Below are positions 7,987 through 16,998 of a DNA stretch of 64,000 bases, piece after piece. The stretch is from NCBI RefSeq assembly GCF_000513935.1, contig NZ_AZUY01000019.1:26957-90956 (forward strand), given 5' to 3'. The translations under genes and the position numbers were made by a program. Numbering within the stretch: the stretch's first letter is position 1; each line of letters starts with the position of its first letter. The notes under the pieces were generated by a model. The model searched no databases. It had not been told where the DNA came from and saw only the letters and a list, made by a program, of their open reading frames with translations. The stretch comes from Mesorhizobium sp. WSM3626 (lineage in GTDB: Bacteria > Pseudomonadota > Alphaproteobacteria > Rhizobiales > Rhizobiaceae).

Positions 7987-9477
7987 ATGGCAGAGGCAGC
8001 GCGAAAATTCGGCGTGGCGGAGCAACCGCTCTATCGCGAATCGCCCAACAACATCGAGGCCGAGCAGGCGCTGCTTGGCGCCATCCTCGTCAACAACGAT
8101 GCCTTCTACCGAGTGTCCGACTTCCTGAAGTCCGGCCATTTCCATGAACCCCTGCACCGCAAGATCTTCGACGTCGCGGCCGAGTTGATCCGCATGGGCA
8201 AGGCGGCGACGCCGATCACGCTGAAGACCTTCCTGCCGGCCGACGAGAAGGTCGGCGACATGACGGTGGCGCAATATGTCGTGCGGCTGGCGGTGGAAGC
8301 CGTCACCGTCGTCAACGCCACCGATTACGGCCGCGCCATCTACGACCTGGCGACGCGCCGGGCGCTGATCACGGTCGGCGAGGACATGGTCAACATCGCC
8401 TATGACGCACCTGTCGACATGTCGCCTTCCGAACAGATCGAGGACGCCGAGCGCCGCCTGTTCGAGCTGGCTGAAACCGGGCGCTATGACGGCGGCTTCG
8501 AGAGCTTCACCGACGCGGTCAAGACCGCGGTCGACATGGCCAACGCCGCCTATATGCGCGACGGCGGTCTGTCGGGCCTCGCCACCGGCTTGCGCGATCT
8601 CGACCGCCGCATGGGCGGCCTGCAGTCGTCCGATCTGATCATCATCGCCGGCCGTCCAGGCATGGGCAAGACATCGCTAGCCACCAACATCGCCTTCAAC
8701 ATTGCCGAGATGTACGAGCCGGCGCAGCAGGCCGACGGCTCGTTCAAGGCGGCCAATGGCGGCGTCGTCGGGTTTTTCTCGCTCGAAATGTCGTCCGAAC
8801 AGCTCGCAACCCGTATCATTTCCGAACAGACGGAAATCTCTTCCTCGAAGATCCGCCGCGGCGAAATCAGCGAAATGGATTTCGAAAAGCTGGTCGCCTG
8901 TTCGCAGACCATGCAGAAGATCCCGCTGTTCATCGACCAGACCGGCGGTATTTCCATTGCCCAGTTGTCTGCCCGCGCGCGTCGCCTGAAGCGCCAGCGT
9001 GGCCTCGACCTGATCGTCATCGACTATATCCAGCTGATGCAGGGCTCATCCGCCAAGTCTTCGCAGAACCGCGTGCAGGAAATCACCGAGATCACCACGG
9101 GCCTGAAGGCGCTGGCCAAGGAACTGGCCGTGCCGATCATCGCGCTGTCGCAGCTCTCGCGTCAGGTCGAAAGCCGCGACGACAAGCGCCCGCAGCTCTC
9201 CGACCTGCGCGAATCCGGTTCGATCGAGCAGGACGCAGACGTCGTCATCTTCGTCTATCGCGAGGAATATTACCTCAAGAACCGCGAGCCGAAGCTCGGC
9301 ACCGAGGAATACGTCAAGTGGGAAAACGACATGAACGAGATGCGCGGCAAGGCCGAGGTGATCGTGGCCAAGCAGCGCCACGGGCCGACGGGCTCGGTCA
9401 CGCTCGCCTTCCACGGCGAATTCACCCGCTTCTCGGATTTGGCGGAAGAGCACCACATCGCGGAGAGGTTTGAGTAG
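7987..9477 (+). CDS. dnaB: Replicative DNA helicase DnaB
   Basis: 496 aa. N-terminal primase/loader-binding domain (NNIEAEQALLGAIL) and RecA-like motor with Walker A GRPGMGKTS (about residue 222), Walker B LIVIDYIQLMQG, the conserved LSQLSRQVE and DLRESGSIEQDAD. It forms the hexamer that unwinds DNA at the fork. No intein or insertion is visible. A 245-base upstream gap carries its promoter. It keeps the rhizobial order of rplI upstream and radA downstream, except that three genes (cfa, ynfA-like, rsm22-like) lie between rplI and dnaB. Confidence 0.98.
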   Translation: MAEAARKFGVAEQPLYRESPNNIEAEQALLGAILVNNDAFYRVSDFLKSGHFHEPLHRKIFDVAAELIRMGKAATPITLKTFLPADEKVGDMTVAQYVVRLAVEAVTVVNATDYGRAIYDLATRRALITVGEDMVNIAYDAPVDMSPSEQIEDAERRLFELAETGRYDGGFESFTDAVKTAVDMANAAYMRDGGLSGLATGLRDLDRRMGGLQSSDLIIIAGRPGMGKTSLATNIAFNIAEMYEPAQQADGSFKAANGGVVGFFSLEMSSEQLATRIISEQTEISSSKIRRGEISEMDFEKLVACSQTMQKIPLFIDQTGGISIAQLSARARRLKRQRGLDLIVIDYIQLMQGSSAKSSQNRVQEITEITTGLKALAKELAVPIIALSQLSRQVESRDDKRPQLSDLRESGSIEQDADVVIFVYREEYYLKNREPKLGTEEYVKWENDMNEMRGKAEVIVAKQRHGPTGSVTLAFHGEFTRFSDLAEEHHIAERFE

Positions 9478-9527
9478 CCTCTTGCCCGCGGTCGCAACAG
9501 AAATACGCAAGCAAGGCGTCCTACGAC

Positions 9528-9560
9528 GCTCCCCTCTGTCCGGCAGGACAGAAGGGGGCG
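9528..9560. repeat. Palindromic repeat unit in the dnaB-radA gap
   Basis: Imperfect palindrome with inner stem CTGTCC (9536-9541) / GGACAG (9546-9551), loop GGCA, and outer C-rich/G-rich arms. Its core resembles the CCCCTCTGTCCTGCCGGACA module of the larger inverted repeat at 45772-45955, so it is probably another copy of the same dispersed element. Confidence 0.6.
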
Positions 9561-9602
9561 CGGAGGATCGCGGCGCCCGCAAGCGCGCGGGAAGGTAAAA
9601 GC

Positions 9603-11006
9603 GTGGCCAAATCCCGCGTCCAATTCATCTGCCAGAATTGCGGTTCGGTGCACCAGCGCTGGGCCGGCAAATGCGATGCCTGCGGCGAGTGGAACACGCT
9701 GGTCGAGGAAGGCACGTCAGGCGGCATCGGCTCGGGGCCTGCCAACACGCGCAATGCCCGCAAGGGCCGAGCCGTGGTGCTGACCACGCTTTCGGGCGAC
9801 ATCGAGGACGCACCGCGCATCGTCTCGGGCATCGGCGAACTCGACCGCGCCACTGGCGGCGGCTTCGTGCGCGGCTCGGCACTGCTGGTCGGCGGCGATC
9901 CCGGCATCGGCAAGTCGACGCTGCTCACCCAGGCCGCGGCCGCTCTTGCCTCCAAGGGCCATCGCATCGTCTATGTCTCGGGCGAAGAGGCCGTTGCCCA
10001 GATCAGGCTACGTGCGCAGCGTCTCGGCGTCGCGTCGGCGCCCGTGGAACTGGCGGCCGAGACCAATGTCGAGGACATCCTCGCCACGATCGCCGACGGC
10101 AAGCGGCCGGATCTGGTTATCCTCGATTCGATCCAGACACTGTGGACCGACCTTGCCGATTCGGCGCCGGGCACGGTTACCCAGGTACGCGCCGCCGCCC
10201 AGGCAATGATCCGCTACGCGAAATCCACGGGCGCCGCGATCGTGCTGGTCGGCCACGTCACCAAGGAGGGCCAGATAGCGGGTCCGCGCGTGGTCGAGCA
10301 CATGGTCGACGGCGTACTCTATTTCGAGGGCGAAGGCGGCCACCACTTCCGCATCCTGCGCACGGTGAAGAACCGCTTCGGACCGACCGACGAGATCGGC
10401 GTCTTCGAAATGTCGGATAAGGGTCTGCGCGAGGTCTCCAACCCGTCCGAACTTTTTCTTGGCGAACGGCACGCGAAATCGCCGGGAGCGGCGGTTTTCG
10501 CCGGCATGGAAGGCACCAGGCCCGTTCTGGTCGAGATCCAGGCGCTGGTCGCACCCTCCTCACTCGGCACGCCGCGCCGGGCGGTGGTCGGCTGGGACGG
10601 CGCGCGGTTGTCGATGGTGCTGGCGGTGCTGGAGGCGCATTGCGGTGTCCGTTTCGGGCAGCATGACGTCTATCTCAACGTCGCCGGCGGCTATCGCATC
10701 AGCGAGCCGGCGGCCGATCTGGCGGTCGCCGCCGCACTGGTTTCCTCGCTCACCGGTCTTGCCCTTCCCGCCGATTGCGTCTATTTCGGCGAAATCAGCC
10801 TTTCGGGCGCGGTGAGGCCGGTTGCGCATGCGCAGCAGCGCCTCAAGGAAGCCGAAAAGCTGGGTTTTGGTAGCGCGGTTCTGCCCTTGGGCAGCGAGGA
10901 ACTTGCCGGAGGGATCGGGGCCGGCGCTTTCCAGCCCACCGAGCTTGCCGACCTCGTGGCGCGCATAGCCGGCTCACGGCGCAGCCGTGTCGACGATGAA
11001 GAGTGA
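9603..11006 (+). CDS. radA: DNA repair protein RadA
   Basis: 467 aa, GTG start. N-terminal zinc finger CQNCG ... CDACGEW (residues 10-30), RecA-like core with Walker A GGDPGIGKSTLL (about residue 97), the RadA signature VKNRFGPTDEIG, and a C-terminal Lon-like domain. RadA drives branch migration during homologous recombination and helps process stalled forks. It lies between dnaB and cvpA-purF as in other rhizobia; the alr gene often found between dnaB and radA is absent here and replaced by a 125-base gap with a palindromic repeat. Confidence 0.97.
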   Translation: MAKSRVQFICQNCGSVHQRWAGKCDACGEWNTLVEEGTSGGIGSGPANTRNARKGRAVVLTTLSGDIEDAPRIVSGIGELDRATGGGFVRGSALLVGGDPGIGKSTLLTQAAAALASKGHRIVYVSGEEAVAQIRLRAQRLGVASAPVELAAETNVEDILATIADGKRPDLVILDSIQTLWTDLADSAPGTVTQVRAAAQAMIRYAKSTGAAIVLVGHVTKEGQIAGPRVVEHMVDGVLYFEGEGGHHFRILRTVKNRFGPTDEIGVFEMSDKGLREVSNPSELFLGERHAKSPGAAVFAGMEGTRPVLVEIQALVAPSSLGTPRRAVVGWDGARLSMVLAVLEAHCGVRFGQHDVYLNVAGGYRISEPAADLAVAAALVSSLTGLALPADCVYFGEISLSGAVRPVAHAQQRLKEAEKLGFGSAVLPLGSEELAGGIGAGAFQPTELADLVARIAGSRRSRVDDEE

Positions 11007-11053
11007 CGCGGCTCGCCGAGCCGTGAAAATGAGATCGGAGTGGGGCCAAAGAC

Positions 11054-11713
11054 ATGCCGATTACGCTGCTTGACGGAATTCTCGTCGGCTTCACCCTGGT
11101 CTCGGCGATGCTCGCCATGGTTCGCGGCTTTTCGCGCGAGGTGCTTTCGGTTGTTTCGTGGGCGGCGGCGGCCGCGGCCGCCTTCTTCTTCTACAAACCG
11201 GTCCTGCCCTACCTGAAGCCCTATATCGACAATGAAAAGATCGCCATGGCGGCGGCCGCCGGCGTCGTCTTCATCATCGCGCTGATCGTCGTGTCGGTCA
11301 TCACCATGAAGCTCGCCGACTGGATCATCGATTCACGCATCGGCGCGCTCGACCGCACGCTCGGCTTCCTCTACGGCGCCGCGCGCGGCATCCTGGTCGT
11401 CGCGGTGGCGCTGTTGTTCTTCAACTGGCTGGCCGGCGCCAAGGCCCCGGCCTGGGTCACGGAAGCCAAGTCGCGGCCGCTGCTGGAACAGATCGGCGCC
11501 AAGCTCGAAAGCCTGCTGCCAGAAGATCCGGAAAACGCCATCCTCAAGAAGCTCAATCCGAATCAGCCGGCCGCCGAGACGCCCGCCGCGCCGGACGCGC
11601 CGGCGGCGGATGCTCCGGCCGGTGGTGACGACGCCAATGCGCCGGCGCCCGACGACAACGACGCCGGTCCTGCCGACAACACCGCCAAGCCGCAGCCAGC
11701 GCCGGCGAACTGA
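11054..11713 (+). CDS. cvpA: CvpA family membrane protein
   Basis: 219 aa. Four predicted transmembrane segments in residues 1-130 (DGILVGFTLVSAMLAMVRG, VVFIIALIVVSVI, GILVVAVALLFFNWL), followed by a disordered Ala/Pro/Asp-rich tail. The family is required for colicin V production in E. coli and is tied to envelope homeostasis; its biochemical role is unsettled. It sits upstream of purF, the same arrangement as in enterics, and probably shares its transcript. Confidence 0.92.
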   Translation: MPITLLDGILVGFTLVSAMLAMVRGFSREVLSVVSWAAAAAAAFFFYKPVLPYLKPYIDNEKIAMAAAAGVVFIIALIVVSVITMKLADWIIDSRIGALDRTLGFLYGAARGILVVAVALLFFNWLAGAKAPAWVTEAKSRPLLEQIGAKLESLLPEDPENAILKKLNPNQPAAETPAAPDAPAADAPAGGDDANAPAPDDNDAGPADNTAKPQPAPAN

Positions 11714-11818
11714 GGCCCCAAACTGGACGTCGGACGGTCGATCCATGTGAACGACCGCACGCAGTGCGTTGCTTTCGACGCGCGACCGCCTTATATGGCG
11801 ATTTTAGCGGAGCTTAAG

Positions 11819-13288
11819 ATGGCAGACGCAGACGACGTGCTTTCCGCCGAGGCTGACGATCATTTCCATGACGAGTGCGGTGTGTTCGGCATCTTTGGCC
11901 GGCAGGATGCGGCAGCCATCGTCACACTTGGTCTGCATGCGCTGCAGCATCGTGGCCAGGAAGCGGCCGGCATCGTCTCCTATGACGGCACCCAGTTCCA
12001 TGTCGAACGCCATGTCGGCCTGATCGGCGACACCTTCACCAAGCAACGCGTCATCGACAGCCTGCAAGGCAACCGCGCCATCGGCCACACGCGCTACGCC
12101 ACCACTGGTGGCGCCGGCATGCGCAACATCCAGCCCTTCTTCGCGGAGTTGGCCGATGGCGGCTTCGCCGTCGCCCATAACGGCAATCTCACCAACGCCA
12201 TGACCGTGCAGCGCGCGCTGCAGCAGCAAGGCGCGATCTTCTCCTCCACGTCCGACACCGAGACGCTTTTGCACCTGGTTGCTACCAGCAAGGAACGCGA
12301 TCTCAACTCGCGCTTCATCGATGCGGTGCGTCAGGTCGAGGGCGCCTTCTCGCTGGTGGCGATGACGGCCAAGAAGATGATCGGCTGCCGCGATCCGCTC
12401 GGCATCCGCCCGCTGGTTCTGGGCGATCTCGACGGCGCCTGGATCCTGGCCTCCGAGACCTGCGCGCTCGACATCATCGGCGCCCGTTTCGTGCGCGACC
12501 TGAAACCCGGCGAGATGGTCGTCGTCACTTCCAAGGGCATCGAGAGCCTGTTCCCGTTCGAACCACAGAAGACCCGCTTCTGCATCTTCGAATATGTCTA
12601 CTTCGCCCGGCCCGACTCTTCGGTCGAAGGCCGCAACGTCTATGAGGTGCGCAAGCGCATCGGCGCCGAACTGGCGCAGGAAAATCCGGTCGAGGCCGAC
12701 ATCGTCGTACCGGTGCCGGACTCCGGCACGCCGGCGGCGATCGGCTTTTCCCAGGCGGCGGGCATTCCCTTCGAGCTCGGCATCATCCGCAACCACTATG
12801 TCGGCCGCACCTTCATCCAGCCAGGCGATTCGATCCGCCACATGGGCGTCAAGCTGAAGCACAACGCCAACCGCCGCATGATCGAGGGCAAGCGCGTGGT
12901 GTTGGTCGATGATTCGATCGTTCGCGGCACCACCAGCCAGAAGATCGTGCAGATGGTGCGCGACGCCGGCGCCAAGGAAGTGCACATGCGCATCGCCTCG
13001 CCGCCGACCAGCGCGTCGTGCTTCTACGGCGTCGACACACCGGAGAAGTCGAAGCTGCTGGCTTCGCGCATGTCGGTGGAAGAGATGGCCGAGTTCATCC
13101 GCGTCGATTCGCTCGGCTTCCTCTCGATCAACGGGCTCTACCGTGCCGTGGGCGAGGCCGGCCGCGACGACGACCAGCCGCAATTCTGCGACGCCTGCTT
13201 CACCGGCCAATATCCGACCCGCCTGCTCGACTTCGAAGGCCACGACAATGTGCGCACACTGTCGCTGCTGGCGAACAATGGGGCATAG
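11819..13288 (+). CDS. purF: Amidophosphoribosyltransferase
   Basis: 489 aa; first committed step of purine synthesis (PRPP + Gln to phosphoribosylamine). The catalytic Cys of the N-terminal glutaminase is Cys20 (DECGVFGIFG), preceded by a 19-residue propeptide to be removed, as in the Bacillus-type enzyme. PRPP loop VVLVDDSIVRGTTS is intact. Four Cys at the Bacillus 4Fe-4S positions appear present (TRFCIFEY, SASCFYG, CDAC), so an Fe-S cluster is expected. ATG 11819 is preferred because GGAG sits 8 nt upstream; ATG at 11795 is a possible alternative. Confidence 0.97.
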   Translation: MADADDVLSAEADDHFHDECGVFGIFGRQDAAAIVTLGLHALQHRGQEAAGIVSYDGTQFHVERHVGLIGDTFTKQRVIDSLQGNRAIGHTRYATTGGAGMRNIQPFFAELADGGFAVAHNGNLTNAMTVQRALQQQGAIFSSTSDTETLLHLVATSKERDLNSRFIDAVRQVEGAFSLVAMTAKKMIGCRDPLGIRPLVLGDLDGAWILASETCALDIIGARFVRDLKPGEMVVVTSKGIESLFPFEPQKTRFCIFEYVYFARPDSSVEGRNVYEVRKRIGAELAQENPVEADIVVPVPDSGTPAAIGFSQAAGIPFELGIIRNHYVGRTFIQPGDSIRHMGVKLKHNANRRMIEGKRVVLVDDSIVRGTTSQKIVQMVRDAGAKEVHMRIASPPTSASCFYGVDTPEKSKLLASRMSVEEMAEFIRVDSLGFLSINGLYRAVGEAGRDDDQPQFCDACFTGQYPTRLLDFEGHDNVRTLSLLANNGA

Positions 13289-13336
13289 GATTGCCGGACC
13301 GTCCTTAGCTCCAGCCATATCTGCGGAAGCCATCGC

Positions 13337-14077
13337 ATGACCCTCGACCTTACCGGCCGCGTTGCGGTCGTCACCGGCGCCTCGCGCGGCATCGGTTATT
13401 TCATCGCCAGGGAATTGGCGGCCGCCGGTGCGCATGTCATCGCGGTTGCCCGCACGGTCGGCGGGCTGGAAGAACTCGACGACCAGATCAAGGTGGCCGG
13501 CGGCCAGGCGACGCTGGTGCCGCTCGATCTCGCCGACATGGCCGGCATCGACCGGCTAGGGAGCGCCATCAACGAGCGCTGGGGCAAGCTCGACATTCTC
13601 GTCGCCAATGCCGGCGTGCTCGGCGTCATCTCGCCGATCGGCCATGTCGAGGCAAAGACCTTCGAAAAGGTGATGACCATCAATGTCACCTCGACCTGGC
13701 GGCTGATCCGCTCCGTCGACCCGCTGCTGCGGCTTTCGGATGCCGGCCGGGCGATTATCCTTTCTTCCAATGCCGCGCATTCGGCGCGCGCCTTCTGGGC
13801 GCCTTACGCGGCATCGAAGGCGGCGGTCGAGACCATGATGCGCTCCTGGGCGCATGAGACGCAAAGCCTGCCGCTGCGTGTCAACGCCGCCGACCCCGGC
13901 GCCACCCGCACCGCGATGCGCGCGCAAGCCGTGCCCGGTGAGGATCCCGAGACTTTGCCGCACCCTTCAGAGATCGCCAAACGCATCGTGCCGCTGGCCA
14001 GCCCGGATCTCAAAGAGACCGGGCTGATCTTCCAGGCCAAGCACAACCGCTTCGTCGCCTACCGGCAACCGGAATAA
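13337..14077 (+). CDS. SDR family oxidoreductase
   Basis: 246 aa classical short-chain dehydrogenase. NAD(P)-binding TGASRGIG at residues 14-21, LVANAGVLG, and catalytic YAASK near residue 156 with the upstream Ser in LSSNAAHS. It follows purF by 48 bases on the same strand, an arrangement kept in several rhizobia. Substrate cannot be read from the sequence. Confidence 0.9.
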   Translation: MTLDLTGRVAVVTGASRGIGYFIARELAAAGAHVIAVARTVGGLEELDDQIKVAGGQATLVPLDLADMAGIDRLGSAINERWGKLDILVANAGVLGVISPIGHVEAKTFEKVMTINVTSTWRLIRSVDPLLRLSDAGRAIILSSNAAHSARAFWAPYAASKAAVETMMRSWAHETQSLPLRVNAADPGATRTAMRAQAVPGEDPETLPHPSEIAKRIVPLASPDLKETGLIFQAKHNRFVAYRQPE

Positions 14078-14333
14078 ACTCGAGCCTTTGACGGTGCCGA
14101 AGAGGCGGCCATGATGGGTCATCACGGCCGCACCGTTCTAGATGCCTCGGCGGCTGTTCTATTGCTTTGCGACCGATTGAGTGGCGGCTGCAACACGCCC
14201 AGCCCGAAAACCTGCCGAATCATGACGCGGCTGTGATCTAAGGCGGTGGTCATGCTTTCGTCATTTCCGAGGAGTTGTTAGCATCGGACGACTCCCACAC
14301 CAAGCGCCCTGCTGGGCAGACAAGGAAAACTCC

Positions 14334-14552
14334 ATGGCTACGACCGCAGCATTGGTCTGGTATCTGGTAATCGCCGGCCCGCAGGGCGGCATGGTCGTGC
14401 TGCCCAGCACCTTCGACAAGCGCGAACAGTGCACCGCCGCCATCACCGAGTATCAGAAGCAGCCGACACCCGCAGGCTGGTCCGTGCAGTGCGTGCCGAG
14501 CGCCTCGCCCTTCACCGACGAAGGCGACGCCGAAGAGCCGGCAGCTCAGTAA
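14334..14552 (+). CDS. Small conserved-type hypothetical protein
   Basis: 72 aa, AAGGAAAA before ATG. One hydrophobic N-terminal stretch (LVWYLVIAGPQGGMVVL) that may be a weak signal or membrane anchor, two Cys (EQCTAAI and VQCVPS) spaced as in a small disulfide-bonded periplasmic protein, and an acidic tail. It ends ahead of a strong bidirectional terminator. I do not recognise the family; the ribosome site and terminator support a real gene. Confidence 0.65.
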   Translation: MATTAALVWYLVIAGPQGGMVVLPSTFDKREQCTAAITEYQKQPTPAGWSVQCVPSASPFTDEGDAEEPAAQ

Positions 14553-14561
14553 GTATCAGGT

Positions 14562-14599
14562 ATCACAAGGCCCGCTGCCATTGCCGCGGGCCTTGTGAT
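14562..14599. terminator. Bidirectional terminator
   Basis: Perfect 14-bp stem ATCACAAGGCCCGC (14562-14575) / GCGGGCCTTGTGAT (14586-14599) with a 10-base loop, between convergent stop codons only 50 bases apart. One of the strongest hairpins in the window. Confidence 0.85.
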
Positions 14600-14602
14600 T
14601 CA

Positions 14603-15106
14603 TCACCGCGCGCTCACCGTCAGTTCCGGCTTCTGGTTGATGGTCTGGAACACCACGCAATAGCGCTCGGTCAGCTTCAGCAGCGAATCGATGCGCTCCT
14701 GCGGCTCCTGCGTGTCGAGACTGAAATTGAGCCGGATGGCGCGAAAGCCTACCGGCGCGTCCTTGGCGACGCCAAGTGTGCCGCGAAAATCAAGGTCGCC
14801 TTCGGCTTCAACGGTCGCGGCACCGAGCTTGAACTCGAGCGCCGTGGCCACCGCCTTCAGCGTCACCCCGGCGCACGCCACCAGCGCCTCGAGCAGCATG
14901 TCGCCGGAACACAGTTCGAGCCCCGAGCCGCCTGTTGCCGGATGAAGGCCGGCGATTGCCAACGCCCTGCCCGTCTCCACCTTGCAGGCCACCGACTGTT
15001 CGTCTATCGAGCCCTTTGCCCTCAGCGTGATCAGTGCTTGCGCGGCATCGTCGCGGTAGGCCTGCTTCAGCGGCGCCTGCATGGCCTTGAGTTCGGTTGC
15101 GTCCAT
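14603..15106 (-). CDS. OsmC family protein
   Basis: 167 aa. OsmC/Ohr fold with the second catalytic Cys region LLEALVACAGVTLKAVA; the other active-site Cys region is GGSGLELCSGDML. Members reduce organic hydroperoxides with thiols. Start 15106 has GGAGG 6 nt upstream; a longer frame to 15253 has no support. The extended spacing resembles the YhfA-like branch more than Ohr, so the peroxidase role is probable but not certain. Confidence 0.85.
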   Translation of the reverse strand: MDATELKAMQAPLKQAYRDDAAQALITLRAKGSIDEQSVACKVETGRALAIAGLHPATGGSGLELCSGDMLLEALVACAGVTLKAVATALEFKLGAATVEAEGDLDFRGTLGVAKDAPVGFRAIRLNFSLDTQEPQERIDSLLKLTERYCVVFQTINQKPELTVSAR

Positions 15107-15298
15107 TTTCGTTCCTCCCGAACGGCTTTCTGCCTTGATAGCACGGTCGTGCAAGACCTGTGAGCCAATCCGAGCAGGACGCCCCAAGCTATCAGGAACT
15201 GGTGTCGGCGGGACAGCATGGGGCTCGCCATCCTCTATTCCCTTTGACTTCATTCGCCTCGGCCATACCTATGCGGGTGTCGTTCCCGCGGAGGCCTC

Positions 15299-16816
15299 AT
15301 GCGTTCCAAGCTGAAACTCGTCTGCCTTGCCCTCTTCATGCTTGCCGGCTTCGCGCAGCCTCTCCTGGCTGAAACGCCAGAGCGGCCGGCGCCCGCGGGC
15401 GGCGTGCTGTCGCTGCTGCCTCCGCCCGCGATCACCGACCATTCGATCAGCATTGGCGGGCGCAGCCTGCAGTACCAGGCAAAGGCCGGCACGCTCCCGC
15501 TGCTCTCCGGCAAGGGCGAGGTCACGGCGGAAATCTTCTATGTTGCCTATACGCTGAAACCGCGGGACAGCGTCGCGACGGAAGCACCGCGGCCGATCAC
15601 CTTCGTGTTCAACGGCGGCCCGGGCGCCGCATCAGCCTATCTGCATCTCGGCGCGCTCGGACCGCGCATCGTGGCGACCGGAGCCGACGGGGAATTCCTC
15701 CCTTCGCCGCAAAAGCTCGTCGATAATTCCGACAGCTGGCTCGACATGACCGACCTCGTCTTCGTTGACCCGGTGGGAACCGGCTACAGTCGCGAGGCTC
15801 CTGGCCAGGACACGCACGACTTCTGGGGCGTCAGTCAGGACGCCAGTTCGATCGGCGCTTTTATCCGGCTCTATCTCGCCCAAAATGGCCGCACGGGATC
15901 CCCGCTGTTCCTCGCCGGTGAGAGCTATGGCGGGTTCCGGGCGGCACTGCTTGCCAGGACGCTGCAGGAAGATATCGGCATCAGCCCGAGCGGCATCGTG
16001 CTGATCTCACCGGCGCTGGAATTCACCCTGGTGCAGCCCGACGAATTCGAGCCGCTGCATTGGGCTCTCGAACTACCCTCGCTCGCGGCGGTCCGCCTGC
16101 GCAGTGAAGGTGTAAACGGCGATACACTGCGGAAAAAGCTCGCCGAGGTCGAGCATTATGCACTTGGCGAGTACCTCACCGCGCTCACCAGCGGGCTGGA
16201 GCAAGGCGGGCGGCTGGCGAGCGATCGCGTGGCCGAGATCACCGGTCTGCCACTCGACCTCGTTCACCGCAACTTCGCCCGCGTCCCGACCTCGCTCTTC
16301 GCAAGGGAGTTTGCCCGTGCCACGGGCAAGGTGCTCAGCCCGTATGACGGCATGATCGCGACGGCGGACATCGCGCCCCAGAGCGCCCGCATCGCCGGTC
16401 CCGATCCGGTGCTGGACCGCAGTGTGCCGGCGCTGACCTCGGCCTTTGTCGGTTACGCGCGCGACGAGCTGAACTTTCGCACCGATGTCAGCTACCGCTT
16501 GCTGAACGGCGATATCAGCCATAACTGGGATTATGGCACGAGCGCCTCACGCCAGGGCTATGCCGGCGTGATGGACGATTTGCAGCGGGCGCGCTCCTTG
16601 AATCCCGCGCTGGGCGTCGTCATCGTCAACGGCTACACCGATCTCGTCACTCCTTATCTGGCGTCACGTTATCTGGTCGGCCAGATCCCGGCGCTCGCCG
16701 GCGCCAGGCCGATCCGCCTCGACGTCGTTGAAGGTGGGCACATGATGTATCTCAAGCCGGACGGCCGGCGCGCGCTGAAAGAGGCCGCTTCGGAACTTTA
16801 CCAGGCGACGCAGTAA
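15299..16816 (+). CDS. S10 family serine carboxypeptidase (secreted)
   Basis: 505 aa. Clear signal peptide (LVCLALFMLAGFAQPLLA, cleavage after LLA-E). Alpha/beta-hydrolase carboxypeptidase with oxyanion motif NGGPGAAS (residue ~102), nucleophile GESYGG (residue ~208), acid in NGYTDLVTPY and His in EGGHMMY, so the triad is complete. It removes C-terminal residues from peptides, here in the periplasm. GGAGG precedes the start. S10 enzymes are best known from eukaryotes and lysosomes; bacterial members are scattered. It stands alone in transcription units on both sides. Confidence 0.9.
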   Translation: MRSKLKLVCLALFMLAGFAQPLLAETPERPAPAGGVLSLLPPPAITDHSISIGGRSLQYQAKAGTLPLLSGKGEVTAEIFYVAYTLKPRDSVATEAPRPITFVFNGGPGAASAYLHLGALGPRIVATGADGEFLPSPQKLVDNSDSWLDMTDLVFVDPVGTGYSREAPGQDTHDFWGVSQDASSIGAFIRLYLAQNGRTGSPLFLAGESYGGFRAALLARTLQEDIGISPSGIVLISPALEFTLVQPDEFEPLHWALELPSLAAVRLRSEGVNGDTLRKKLAEVEHYALGEYLTALTSGLEQGGRLASDRVAEITGLPLDLVHRNFARVPTSLFAREFARATGKVLSPYDGMIATADIAPQSARIAGPDPVLDRSVPALTSAFVGYARDELNFRTDVSYRLLNGDISHNWDYGTSASRQGYAGVMDDLQRARSLNPALGVVIVNGYTDLVTPYLASRYLVGQIPALAGARPIRLDVVEGGHMMYLKPDGRRALKEAASELYQATQ

Positions 16817-16998
16817 ACGACAGAGACATCGAACTTACGGGCAACCAAGGTCCGGCACCAGTGGTGCTCGCCCCAGCCGAACGCAGGCCAGTGGCTAGCG
16901 CAGTGATCAAGGTATCCCAAATGGGACATTGACGGACAAGGCCCTAAAACCGTCTGATCCGGAAAAGTTTGGTCGTCCCATTTTCCGGTAGTCCCACA

